From assembly GCF_017309955.1 (NCBI RefSeq), contig NZ_CP021247.1, positions 372,001 to 436,000 on the forward strand: DNA of 64,000 nucleotides, written 5' to 3'. The translations under genes and the position numbers were made by a program. Positions within the stretch are counted from its first letter, which is position 1; each line of letters opens with the position of its first letter. Below the pieces are notes generated by a model that saw only the letters and a program-made list of their open reading frames with translations, was not told the DNA's origin and ran no database searches. Source of the DNA: Novosphingobium sp. KA1 (lineage in GTDB: Bacteria > Pseudomonadota > Alphaproteobacteria > Sphingomonadales > Sphingomonadaceae). This document shows positions 17,610 to 25,570 of this stretch, one piece after another.

Positions 17610-18464
17610 TCAGTTCCCCTTGGCCGGAGCAGGCGTGGAAGCAGTATTGGCAGCGACCGCTGCCGCGGGAGCAGCCGGTGCGGCAGCAGCGGCCGGCGCC
17701 GCATCGCTGCGGTTGTTTTCCAGCGCGGCGCTGGCCTTGCCCGAGCGCAGGATGATGAGCCGGGGCACTTCGGCCACCACGATCGTCTGGCCGCGCACGG
17801 CGTAGTTCACCGGGCCTTCCTCACCCTTCTCGTTCTGCACGAGAATGGCGGGCACCGCAGTGTTTTCCGGCCAGAGCAGATAAGTGGAAAGCCCGTCGTC
17901 ATAGACACGCGCGGGCAGCAGCCTGGGCGCGCCGGTGCGTTTCCACGCGAAGTTGAGCGCTGCCGGATCGGCGGGCATCGCCATCGCATCACCCTCGGCG
18001 ATCGCGCGCTCGGACGGTTCGAGACCTGCCAGCGCCGCCCCCGGAATGGCGGGCGCGGTCTCGGCCGGTTCGTCCTTGTAGGTGAAGCGCAGCATGTAGA
18101 GCGGCCGCGCCTTGGCCGAGGCGACCAGGTCGAAGAAATAGGTGTGGCGGTTGGTCACCACCGTCATGTTGGTGCGCGCGCTGGCTTCCAGCGGCTTCAC
18201 GAACAGCAGGTCGGCGCGCTTGTTGGGGGTGATCTGCCAGGTCTGCGAATCGCCGACCGCCACGTTCTCGATCGATTCGCCCTTGCCGAAGGCGATGGTC
18301 GCCTGGACCCCGGCCTTGCCGTCGATCCGCACCACCTGGTTGTCGGCGAAGGGACGCTCGACCAGGCGCTCGTCCGCCTGTGCGGACGAGGCGAGCATCA
18401 GCAGCGCGGGAATGGCGGTCACAGCGAGGGAGACTCCACGAATTTGGGCCTTGCTGCGGAACAT
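17610..18464 (-). CDS. virB9: VirB9-type core complex protein
   Basis: A 284-residue secreted VirB9 homologue that forms the outer-membrane ring of the secretion core with VirB10 and, where present, VirB7. A signal peptide (about residues 1-30, ending SSAQADE) precedes an N-terminal beta domain with RVDGKAGVQATIAFGKGE-type sequence, and a C-terminal domain with LNFAWKRTGAPRLLPARVYDDGLSTYL, a family hallmark. The C-terminus ends in an Ala-Pro-rich tail. The start is ATG 18464, overlapping the virB6 stop; GTG at 18467 is an equally placed alternative behind an AGGAG. No virB7 lipoprotein gene is seen next to it. Confidence 0.92.
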   Translation of the reverse strand: MFRSKAQIRGVSLAVTAIPALLMLASSAQADERLVERPFADNQVVRIDGKAGVQATIAFGKGESIENVAVGDSQTWQITPNKRADLLFVKPLEASARTNMTVVTNRHTYFFDLVASAKARPLYMLRFTYKDEPAETAPAIPGAALAGLEPSERAIAEGDAMAMPADPAALNFAWKRTGAPRLLPARVYDDGLSTYLLWPENTAVPAILVQNEKGEEGPVNYAVRGQTIVVAEVPRLIILRSGKASAALENNRSDAAPAAAAAPAAPAAAVAANTASTPAPAKGN

Positions 18465-19780
18465 CACGAATTCTCCTTCACCGGCTTCGATGCGGTGTTC
18501 TGGGTCGCGTTAGGGTGGGACGCCGGGCGCCCGCTGTCGTTCGATGCACTGCGGAACCGGCTGCCGATGCCGCGCGCCCGCGAGGCATGGCTGTGTCCCA
18601 GCGGCTCGATTCCGCCGCCCGAGACCTGGGTTACCACGGTTCGCCGTTCGCTTGAATGCGTTGCCGCACCCGCGCCGCCGCCCGAGGCCGCCATGGCCGC
18701 CGCGCTGGCGGCAGAGACGGCAGGCGCGCGGCCTTGCGCAGCGGAAGTCGCAAATGGCTGCACCTGCACCGAAGGCGGCGGCGGCGCGGCCTGCGAGGCG
18801 CTGTCGCCGCGTCCGCGCGAACGCTCGCCGTCGGCAAGGCCGAACACCCGCCAGCCGGACACCAGCGTGGCGGAAACCTTGAGCATCATGCCCATCAGCG
18901 CCAGATGCACGGCGGCGACGACAAACAGCGCCATGGCCGCGCGCCCGTCGATCTCGCCCAGCTGCGCGCCCTGGACCAGCGAGGAGACGATCGGCACCAG
19001 CAGTTCCAGCGTGATCCCGCCGCCCAGCACCACGAACAGCGGCGTCAGCGCGGTCAGCACGACACCGCGCAGCCACCCCGCGGTCAGCCCGCGGGTGCCG
19101 CCGAACAGGCCCATGACCACAAAGATCGGCCCGAGCGCGACCAGCACGCCCAGCGCGATGCGCGCGGTGAGCAGCACGCCCACGGTGCCGAGCAGCAGCA
19201 TCAGCGCGCCCATCCACATCACGCTGTCGGGCGAGAACAGCCCCGCGCCGCCGGCCGCCGCTGCGGCCTTGACCGCCCCGGCTCCCGCCCCGGCTCCGGC
19301 GGCAGCGCCTTCAGCCGCCCCCTGGGCCGCTTCACCGCCGCCCTGCCCGGCAGCCTGAGAGGCTTCGGCAATGGCGTTGAAAACGATGTCGATGCGGTCA
19401 CCGAAGATCTGCGTGGCCGATCCCCTGGCGCCCATCACCGCGCCCGCGATCCAGTCCGGGCCGCCGATGGCGAGGTTCCACACCACGCTCTGGTAAGCCA
19501 TCCAGCTGGTCGCGAAAGTCAGCACGAAGCCGATCGTCAGCATGCGCGGCGTCAGCGCCGAGACGCTGAGGCTGGAGCGCCCGGACAGCAGCGAGAAGCC
19601 CAGAAACGCGATGTACAGCGTCAGCACGAGGATGAGGACCGGCCCCATCGCCCCGCCGGCGCCGAACAGGCGCCCGAAGGCGGCCGCCGCCATCTCGTTC
19701 GAGACGCAGTCCACCGCGCGCAGCGCCGGGGCAACGCCCTGGGAGGCCAGTTCGGTCAGTTGTTCGCAGGCGGCGCTCAT
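18464..19780 (-). CDS. virB6: VirB6/TrbL-type polytopic membrane protein
   Basis: A 438-residue polytopic inner-membrane component of type IV secretion. Helices are visible at about residues 45-62 (VLILVLTLYIAFLGFSLL), 78-100, 185-230 (two), 232-250, 255-285 and 295-318, with a Gly-Ala-rich periplasmic loop at about 135-175. This is the VirB6 pattern of a large central periplasmic region and multiple C-terminal helices. The long hydrophilic tail from about residue 325, rich in Ser, Ala and Gly, is cytoplasmic or disordered. ATG 19780 is 5 bases after virB4. A longer open frame upstream lies inside virB4. Confidence 0.88.
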   Translation of the reverse strand: MSAACEQLTELASQGVAPALRAVDCVSNEMAAAAFGRLFGAGGAMGPVLILVLTLYIAFLGFSLLSGRSSLSVSALTPRMLTIGFVLTFATSWMAYQSVVWNLAIGGPDWIAGAVMGARGSATQIFGDRIDIVFNAIAEASQAAGQGGGEAAQGAAEGAAAGAGAGAGAVKAAAAAGGAGLFSPDSVMWMGALMLLLGTVGVLLTARIALGVLVALGPIFVVMGLFGGTRGLTAGWLRGVVLTALTPLFVVLGGGITLELLVPIVSSLVQGAQLGEIDGRAAMALFVVAAVHLALMGMMLKVSATLVSGWRVFGLADGERSRGRGDSASQAAPPPPSVQVQPFATSAAQGRAPAVSAASAAAMAASGGGAGAATHSSERRTVVTQVSGGGIEPLGHSHASRARGIGSRFRSASNDSGRPASHPNATQNTASKPVKENS

Positions 19781-19785
19781 CCGCC

Positions 19786-22215
19786 TTACTCCGCCGCCTG
19801 GCCCCAGGCGGCATCCTCGTCCTGCTCGCCCCATTGGTCGTTGGGCCACTGGAGGCCGGTGAGCAGCGGATACCACGCCGAAGGCTCGTCGCCGTAGCGT
19901 TCGCGAAGCTGGTCGAGCTTGCGCACGGTGCTCTCGCGGCCCGACAGCACGGTGAGCACTTCGGGCATGCCCGAAAGATCGAGGCGCACCACCACCGAGG
20001 CGTCCGACTGGCGGATCAGGAAGCAGCGCGAGTGCGCGGGCAGCGTCTTGATGACGTCGAGTTCGTGCTGCGAGAGGCCAAAGCCCTCGCAATAGTCCTC
20101 ATGGCGGGCGCGGGCATTGGGCATGAACACCATCGTCGCGGTCTGTTCGACCAGCGCGGTGGCGATCTTGCTGTCGAGCGCGTCGCGCGCCGACTGGGTG
20201 GCGAAACCGACCAGCGCGTTGCGCTTGCGCAGCGTCTTCAGCCAGTCGCGGATGCGCGCGGCGAAGACTTCGTCGTCGAGCGCCTTCCAGCCCTCGTCGA
20301 TGAGGATCATCGTCGGCTCGCCGTCGAGGCGCTCGTCGATGCGGTGGAACAGGTACATCATGACCGGCGTGCGCAGGCGCGGGCTTTCCAGCAGCGCGGT
20401 CATGTCAAAGCCCAGCACGCGGGCCGAGAGGTCGAGCCGGTCATGCTGGTTGTCGAACAGCCAGCCATGTTCGCCGCCCTGAAGCCACGCGTCGAGGCGG
20501 CTGGCGAGGTCGCCGGGTTCCGGACGGCGCGCGCCCGCCAGCAATTCGCGGAAGTGCGAGAGGCGGCGCAGCGAGGGATCGTTGTGATAGGCCGCGTCGA
20601 CCGCGCCGGCGATCGTCGCCAGTTCCTCGGGCCCCTTGGCTTCCAGCAGCACGCCCAGCCAGTCGCGCAGGAAGGCGCGGTTGGCGGCGGTGTCGGGCAG
20701 CGAGAGCGGGTTGAAGCCGGTCGGATGCCCGGCGGCGACGCGGCTGTAGGTACCGCCGATGCCGCGCAGGAACACTTCGGCGCCGCGATCCTTGTCGAAC
20801 AGGACGGTGCGGGGTGAGAACTTCTGCGCCTGCGCGGCGAGGAAGTTCATGACCACCGTCTTGCCCGAACCCGACGGACCGATGACGGTGAAGTTACCGA
20901 GATCGCCCTGATGGAAGTTGAAGAAGAACGGCGTCGCGCTGGTGGTGGCCAGCAGCGTCACCGCATCGCCCCAGTGGTTGCCGCTCGCCTGCCCCATCGC
21001 AAAGCCGTGGAGCGAGCCGAAACAGGCCATGTTGGCGCTGGAAATCAGCGCCCGGCGCACGATGTAGGCCTCGTTGCCGGGGAACTGGCCCCAGAAGCCG
21101 GGCTCCATGTTGACGTCCTCGCGCACCGCGACGGCCCCGGCATCGGCGAGCGCGGCGGCGCAGGAGGCGGTCACCTCGTCCAGCCCCTCGAGCGTGGGCG
21201 AGCGCACCAGCACCGACAGGTGATGGTCGCCGAAACCGACCGCGCCGGTGCCCAGCGCATCGCGCGCGGCGCTCATTTCACGGCGCTCGGCCATCGCCTC
21301 TTCATCCGCCGAGCGCAGGCGGCGGATCGCCAGGTCGATGCGTTCACGCGCGATCTGGCGGTCGCAGGGGGCATAAGTCTCGGTCAGGACCAGTTCGGCG
21401 GGCAGGCGCAGCAAGGCGTCGGTGAGGCCCGGCGAGGTCGAATCGGGATAGTCCTTGAGGCTCACCAGCGAGGCAAAGCCCGAACCTTCGGCGCCGCGCA
21501 GTTCCAGCGCGTCCATGCCGAAGCTGATCCGGCGATAGGGCAGCATGTGGCCAAGGTCGGTGCCCTCCACCGGGCGGCGCACCGGGCGCATCTCGCCGTT
21601 GTAGAGCGCCGAGACCAGTTCCAGCACTTCCGAGCAGTTGCCCGCCCCGCCCTCGTAGTCGCCGAGGATACGCGCGCCGTAGGAACCGAGCGAGGCGACC
21701 ATCGCCGTCGCCGCCGCGCGCAAGGTGCGCACGTCGGAGACATCGGCTTCGGCGGGTGCCTTGCCGCTATTCTTCATGAACCGGGACAGCTTGTCGGCCC
21801 AGCCCGCCTTGCCGCGCGCGGGGCGGCGGACCAGGGTGATGAACTGGTCGTTGACGAACAGCGCGCCGGACCCCGTGCGCGCCTTCCAGCGGGCATCGAT
21901 ATGGGCGGCCAGCGGATCGTCGAACTGGCCGTCCATCGCGATCTCCACCCGGCGGCGGATCACGTGGTGGTACAGCACGAAGCGCGCGTCGAGCGAGGAG
22001 CGCAGCAGCACTTCGCGGGTGGCGACGTGGGCGTTCAGTTCCTCGCTGTCGGCGGTCTCGAAGGCAAGGCCCGGCACCACCAGCGAGAGCATGACCGACC
22101 CGTCGCGCAGCAGCACGACGTTCTCGTCGACGAAGGACTGGTAGGGCAGCCGGTCGCCCACCATGGCTTCCTTGGCACCCCAGCCCTTCAGCACGGACTT
22201 TCTGTTCCCGGACAT
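19786..22215 (-). CDS. virB4: VirB4-type secretion ATPase
   Basis: An 809-residue VirB4/CagE ATPase, the usual size for the family. The N-terminal domain (about 1-400) mediates assembly; the ATPase domain has Walker A in VIGPSGSGKTVVMNF and Walker B in TMILIDEGWKAL, followed by LVGFATQSARDAL. ATG 22215 is chosen because GGGGGAAG lies about 6 bases upstream; the frame open further upstream overlaps virB3. It is the most conserved gene of the operon and the best marker for typing this secretion system. Confidence 0.95.
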   Translation of the reverse strand: MSGNRKSVLKGWGAKEAMVGDRLPYQSFVDENVVLLRDGSVMLSLVVPGLAFETADSEELNAHVATREVLLRSSLDARFVLYHHVIRRRVEIAMDGQFDDPLAAHIDARWKARTGSGALFVNDQFITLVRRPARGKAGWADKLSRFMKNSGKAPAEADVSDVRTLRAAATAMVASLGSYGARILGDYEGGAGNCSEVLELVSALYNGEMRPVRRPVEGTDLGHMLPYRRISFGMDALELRGAEGSGFASLVSLKDYPDSTSPGLTDALLRLPAELVLTETYAPCDRQIARERIDLAIRRLRSADEEAMAERREMSAARDALGTGAVGFGDHHLSVLVRSPTLEGLDEVTASCAAALADAGAVAVREDVNMEPGFWGQFPGNEAYIVRRALISSANMACFGSLHGFAMGQASGNHWGDAVTLLATTSATPFFFNFHQGDLGNFTVIGPSGSGKTVVMNFLAAQAQKFSPRTVLFDKDRGAEVFLRGIGGTYSRVAAGHPTGFNPLSLPDTAANRAFLRDWLGVLLEAKGPEELATIAGAVDAAYHNDPSLRRLSHFRELLAGARRPEPGDLASRLDAWLQGGEHGWLFDNQHDRLDLSARVLGFDMTALLESPRLRTPVMMYLFHRIDERLDGEPTMILIDEGWKALDDEVFAARIRDWLKTLRKRNALVGFATQSARDALDSKIATALVEQTATMVFMPNARARHEDYCEGFGLSQHELDVIKTLPAHSRCFLIRQSDASVVVRLDLSGMPEVLTVLSGRESTVRKLDQLRERYGDEPSAWYPLLTGLQWPNDQWGEQDEDAAWGQAAE

Positions 22216-22252
22216 CTTGTCGCTTCCCCCGCCGTTTGCTTGGCGCGCCCGC

Positions 22253-22534
22253 TCAGGGCGAATAGCTGTTGCAGCCCCAACGCTGCCAGTTCGGCACGCG
22301 CGGGCACTTGCTGACCTTGGCGAGCCAGAGGTCGAAGATCCGCGGCTCGCGCAGGCAGGCGAGGTAGCCGATGCCATGCACCAGCAGCGCCACCGGCAGC
22401 GCCCAGAAGCTCTTGGTGATGAGGAAGGCTTCCGTCGTCACCAGGCCGTTGATGATGAAGAAGGTGAAGGTCACCCCCGCGAACATCTGCGGGCGGGTGA
22501 GCGCGCGGTGCACCGGGAAGCGCGCGAGGCTCAT
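22253..22534 (-). CDS. virB3: VirB3-type inner-membrane protein
   Basis: A 93-residue VirB3 homologue. The opening FPVHRALTRPQMFAGVTFTFFIINGL is characteristic: the conserved LTRPQMFAGV is followed by one or two closely spaced membrane helices (about 17-60). The C-terminus includes REPRIFDLW, also typical. It sits 3 bases after virB2 and 37 before virB4, the canonical order. Family knowledge: VirB3 helps pilin assembly together with VirB4, and is fused to it in some systems; here they are separate. Confidence 0.92.
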   Translation of the reverse strand: MSLARFPVHRALTRPQMFAGVTFTFFIINGLVTTEAFLITKSFWALPVALLVHGIGYLACLREPRIFDLWLAKVSKCPRVPNWQRWGCNSYSP

Positions 22535-22537
22535 GCC

Positions 22538-22879
22538 TCAGCCCGCCGCCGACTGGATGCCGGAGACGATCGCGCCGGCACCGAACAGCACGAAGCAGCC
22601 GATGATGACGGTCGCCCCGAAGCGCCAGTTCATGCGCCCGGTCAGCATCATGAAACCGACCGCCGCCACCGCCATGACCGCGACGGCCGTGGCGACATGG
22701 CCGAGCAGCGTGCCCTGAAGCCAGCCCAGCGCCGCCACGATCGGGCCGGACCCGGCCGGATCGCCGCCACCTGCCGCCTGCGCATTCGCGGCAGCCGGCG
22801 CCATGGCAGCAAGCGCTGCAAAAATGTTGAAAACGCCGCGAAACTTGCGGGTGCCAAGCTGAACGTGTCGAATCACCAT
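22538..22879 (-). CDS. virB2: VirB2/TrbC-type major pilin
   Basis: A 113-residue pilin precursor. A basic start and long signal sequence ending near AAANAQA are followed by two hydrophobic helices (about residues 55-80 and 88-107, MNWRFGATVIIGCFVLFGAGAIV) joined by a short LTGRMNWR turn, the VirB2/TrbC pattern. ATG 22879 has a close GGAGG upstream; the GTG one codon later would have better spacing. It is the first gene of the virB operon. About 270 bases separate it from the TPR gene; that gap shows no further gene, so virB1 is absent here. Confidence 0.88.
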   Translation of the reverse strand: MVIRHVQLGTRKFRGVFNIFAALAAMAPAAANAQAAGGGDPAGSGPIVAALGWLQGTLLGHVATAVAVMAVAAVGFMMLTGRMNWRFGATVIIGCFVLFGAGAIVSGIQSAAG

Positions 22880-23153
22880 GCCCTCCGTATGGAGGCCAAG
22901 TGCGTTATCGGGATGACAGGTGTGTGACGGTGAGACGGCAAAATCGACCGTCGTGTTGCAATCCTGACGCAAGAATCACGAAACCGCCATCGCGACTCAC
23001 GGCAAACCGCCGACAGATCGCGCAGGCCGCGCCCCTTCCCCGCATGGCGCGACCCGAAGGGGAAAAGGATCAGGGACGGGTGCGGGAAGGAGACGGAGAG
23101 CGGTTCACCGCCCTCCGCGCCCCCTCAGGGCATCACCGGAGCGGCGGCTGGGA

Positions 23154-23561
23154 TCAGCGCGAGGCCTGGGCATTGGCGCGCAGCAGCTGGCCCAGCGCAC
23201 GGCGTGCGGCAAAGCGCGAATCGGCCCAGGTCCCGTCCGCCAGCTGGAGATCGTAGCGCTCCGGACTGTTGACGGCGGCACGGTAGCTGGCGAGCGCCTT
23301 CTCGGTCTGGCCATTGGCGACATAGGCCGCGCCGAGGTTGATGAGGGTGGCCGGATCGTCCGACTTCGGCGCCCCGGCGGCCTCCAGCTTGCGCAGCGCA
23401 TCCTGCGCCCTGCCGGCGGAAAGTTCGTCATAGGCGACGTCGACACGGTCATGCGTCGGCTCTGCCACGGCCAGCGAGGCGGGCGACTGGGCAAGCAGGA
23501 CGGCGAGGGCAAGGGCGGCAAGGGACACGGCAGTTCTCCCGGTTCGATCTGTTGATTGCAT
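23154..23561 (-). CDS. Small secreted TPR protein
   Basis: A 135-residue exported protein. A signal peptide (about 1-33, VSLAALALAVLLAQSPASLAVAE) precedes two tetratricopeptide-like repeats, visible as AYDELSAGRAQDALRKLEAAG and ATLINLGAAYVANGQTEKALASYRAAV. TPR units usually mediate protein binding; no partner can be inferred. The start is ATG 23561 (MQSTDRTGR). The gene diverges from the lipoprotein/receptor pair, across a 293-base region with several Pho-box-like repeats, and ends 275 bases before virB2, so it is not clearly part of the secretion operon. Confidence 0.75.
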   Translation of the reverse strand: MQSTDRTGRTAVSLAALALAVLLAQSPASLAVAEPTHDRVDVAYDELSAGRAQDALRKLEAAGAPKSDDPATLINLGAAYVANGQTEKALASYRAAVNSPERYDLQLADGTWADSRFAARRALGQLLRANAQASR

Positions 23562-23605
23562 GCAACATCCGCCGGAAAACGCGCGCCCGCAAGAAAATGA
23601 CGCAA

Positions 23606-23623
23606 GTGTCATAAAACTGCAAT
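23606..23623 (+). promoter_or_regulatory. Pho-box-like site (upstream)
   Basis: GTGTCAT, AAAA, CTGCAAT: two 7-mers with a 4-base spacer, close to the PhoB consensus CTGTCAT-N4-CTGTCAY. It lies between the divergent TPR and lipoprotein genes, nearer the former. Confidence 0.5.
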
Positions 23624-23717
23624 CAAAGCGTGAATCGTCTCGAAACGAGCGAGTCGATGTCCGTTTCGGCGGACATAAGCAGACCTGCGTAGGCCAACCG
23701 GCGCCAAATCGATGTTG

Positions 23718-23778
23718 CCGTCATATTGCGGTCATCCAACCGAATATTTCTGTCACGGTAACGCCAACAAACTGTCAC
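23718..23778 (+). promoter_or_regulatory. Cluster of Pho-box-like repeats before the lipoprotein/receptor genes
   Basis: CCGTCAT at 23718 and CGGTCAT at 23729 form one box with exact 11-base spacing. Then CTGTCAC at 23750, a poor ACGCCAA at 23761 and CTGTCAC at 23772 keep the same 11-base phase. All read toward the gene at 23855, whose start is 77 bases downstream of the last repeat. This suggests activation by PhoB in phosphate starvation. Confidence 0.6.
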
Positions 23779-23854
23779 CCCCTCGGCCTAGACGCCCCTC
23801 ACAGCGAAGGCGGACTCGCCGTCTCGTAGCGACCTGTCCAACGGGGGAACTCAC

Positions 23855-25456
23855 GTGAAGACTATCCATGGCATGCTGCTGCTCGGCTGCAGCGCCCTTG
23901 CACTTGCCGGTTGCGGCGCCGACGACGTTGCCTCGCCGGGCGCAGGCAGCATCGTGATCAACAATCCGACGCCGACCCCCACGCCGACCCCGACGCCCAC
24001 TTCGGGCACCGTGACCGCGGCGGCTTCGTGCCCCTCGACCGGCGGCGTTACGCTGACCAACGACGGCGTCATCACCAGCCCCGAAGGCACCTGGCGCGTC
24101 TGCACCCTGCCCGCACTCGTCGACGTCAGCTCGGCCCTGCCCAAGGTCGCCGGCGTGCTCTATCGCCTGAACGGCCGCGTCGACGTCGGCTGCGACGGCG
24201 GTTTCTCGGCCCCGACGGCGGCCAAGCCCTTCGCCACCACCACCGCCAGCTGCGGCGGACGCACCCTGACTGCCGACACCAACGTCACCCTGACGATCGA
24301 TCCGGGCGTGATCGTCTACGGCGAAAACGGTTCGGAACCGGCCTGGCTCGCGGTCAACCGCGGCAACAAGATCAGCGCGACCGGCACCGCCTCGGCCCCG
24401 ATCATCTTCACCAGCGTCCAGAACGTCACCCGCCCGAGCGGCTTCGACGACAGCGCGCAGGGCCAGTGGGGCGGCGTCGTGCTGCTCGGCCGCGGCGTGG
24501 TGACCGACTGCAACTACGGCTCGACCGCCGCCGCCACCTGCGAACGCGACACCGAGGGCGCGGTCAACAAGGCCGTCTTCGGCGGCGCCGACAACACCTA
24601 CAATGCCGGCACGATGAAGTACGTGCAGATCCGCTATTCGGGCTTCGTGCTGTCGAACGGCAAGGAACTGCAGTCGCTGACCGCCGAGGGCATCGGCACC
24701 GGCACCACGCTGGAATACTTCCAGTCGGTCAACAGCTCGGACGACGGTGCCGAGTTCTTCGGCGGCGCCGTGAACTTCAAGCACTACATCGCGGTCAACG
24801 CCGACGACGACAGCCTTGACGTCGACACCGGCCTGCAGGGCAACTTCCAGTACGTGCTGCTGCTCCAGCGCAGCGGCGGCGGCGACGCCATGGTCGAGGC
24901 CGACTCGAACGGCCTGGAAACCGACACCCCGCGCCAGAAGACCGTGATCGCCAACTTCACGATGGTCCAGCCCGCCGTCAGCTCGAACAACGAAGCGAAC
25001 GACCTCGCCTCGCTGCTGATCCGCGGCAATGCCGACGTGACGCTCGTCAACGGCGTGATCAACACCCCGAACAACGAGTGCCTTCGCCTCAACGGCACCG
25101 GCACCACGCCGGCGACGCTCAAGGCCTACTCGGTGGTGATGAGCTGCAACTCGACCAAGTATCTCGGCTCGGGCAGCTATACCGCCGCCAACACCCAGAG
25201 CCAGTTCGGCTCGGGCAGCAACAACAACAACGACGCCTTCACCTCGACGCTGACGAGCACGTTCGTCAACGGCACGAACGAAAGCGGCGTCGCCGCCTAC
25301 ACCGGCCTCACCACGCTCTCGAGCTTCTTCACCGCGGCCACCTACATCGGCGCCGTCAAGGATGCCTCGGACACCTGGTACAAGGGCTGGACCTGCAACA
25401 ACGCCACCGGCGCGTTCGGTTCCACCTACAGCTGCACGGTGCTGCCGACCACCTGA
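23855..25456 (+). CDS. Secreted lipoprotein paired with a TonB-dependent receptor
   Basis: A 533-residue lipoprotein. The signal peptide ends in the lipobox LALAGC (Cys20), followed by a Pro-Thr repeat linker (about residues 38-50), then a large domain with repeated beta-strand and Asn/Asp-rich segments (for example IIFTSVQNVTRPSG, GQWGGVVLLGRG, GAEFFGGAVNFKHYIAVNADDDSLD) that suggests a right-handed beta-helix like pectin-lyase folds. It has many paired cysteines. Such lipoproteins commonly sit beside TonB-dependent receptors in sphingomonads and Caulobacter; a surface substrate-capture role is inferred. Function is not established. It starts with ATG at 23855, after a weak GGGG stretch, behind phosphate-type boxes, and is followed by the receptor after 114 bases. 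Confidence 0.8.
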   Translation: MKTIHGMLLLGCSALALAGCGADDVASPGAGSIVINNPTPTPTPTPTPTSGTVTAAASCPSTGGVTLTNDGVITSPEGTWRVCTLPALVDVSSALPKVAGVLYRLNGRVDVGCDGGFSAPTAAKPFATTTASCGGRTLTADTNVTLTIDPGVIVYGENGSEPAWLAVNRGNKISATGTASAPIIFTSVQNVTRPSGFDDSAQGQWGGVVLLGRGVVTDCNYGSTAAATCERDTEGAVNKAVFGGADNTYNAGTMKYVQIRYSGFVLSNGKELQSLTAEGIGTGTTLEYFQSVNSSDDGAEFFGGAVNFKHYIAVNADDDSLDVDTGLQGNFQYVLLLQRSGGGDAMVEADSNGLETDTPRQKTVIANFTMVQPAVSSNNEANDLASLLIRGNADVTLVNGVINTPNNECLRLNGTGTTPATLKAYSVVMSCNSTKYLGSGSYTAANTQSQFGSGSNNNNDAFTSTLTSTFVNGTNESGVAAYTGLTTLSSFFTAATYIGAVKDASDTWYKGWTCNNATGAFGSTYSCTVLPTT

Positions 25457-25570
25457 TCGGACCGCCCGCGATTTCGGGGGAGCGGTCCAGCGCGGCCGCT
25501 CCCCTTTATCGCATCGGGCCAAGACCCACGCTCTGCCAACGAAATTCCAAGTGTTCCAGGGGGACCAGAC

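Noticed and set aside
23940..24005. Short tandem repeat in the lipoprotein gene (Pro-Thr codons) as CRISPR-like
   Set aside because: It is a coding linker of alternating Pro-Thr codons, with no spacer structure. No CRISPR array was seen in the window.
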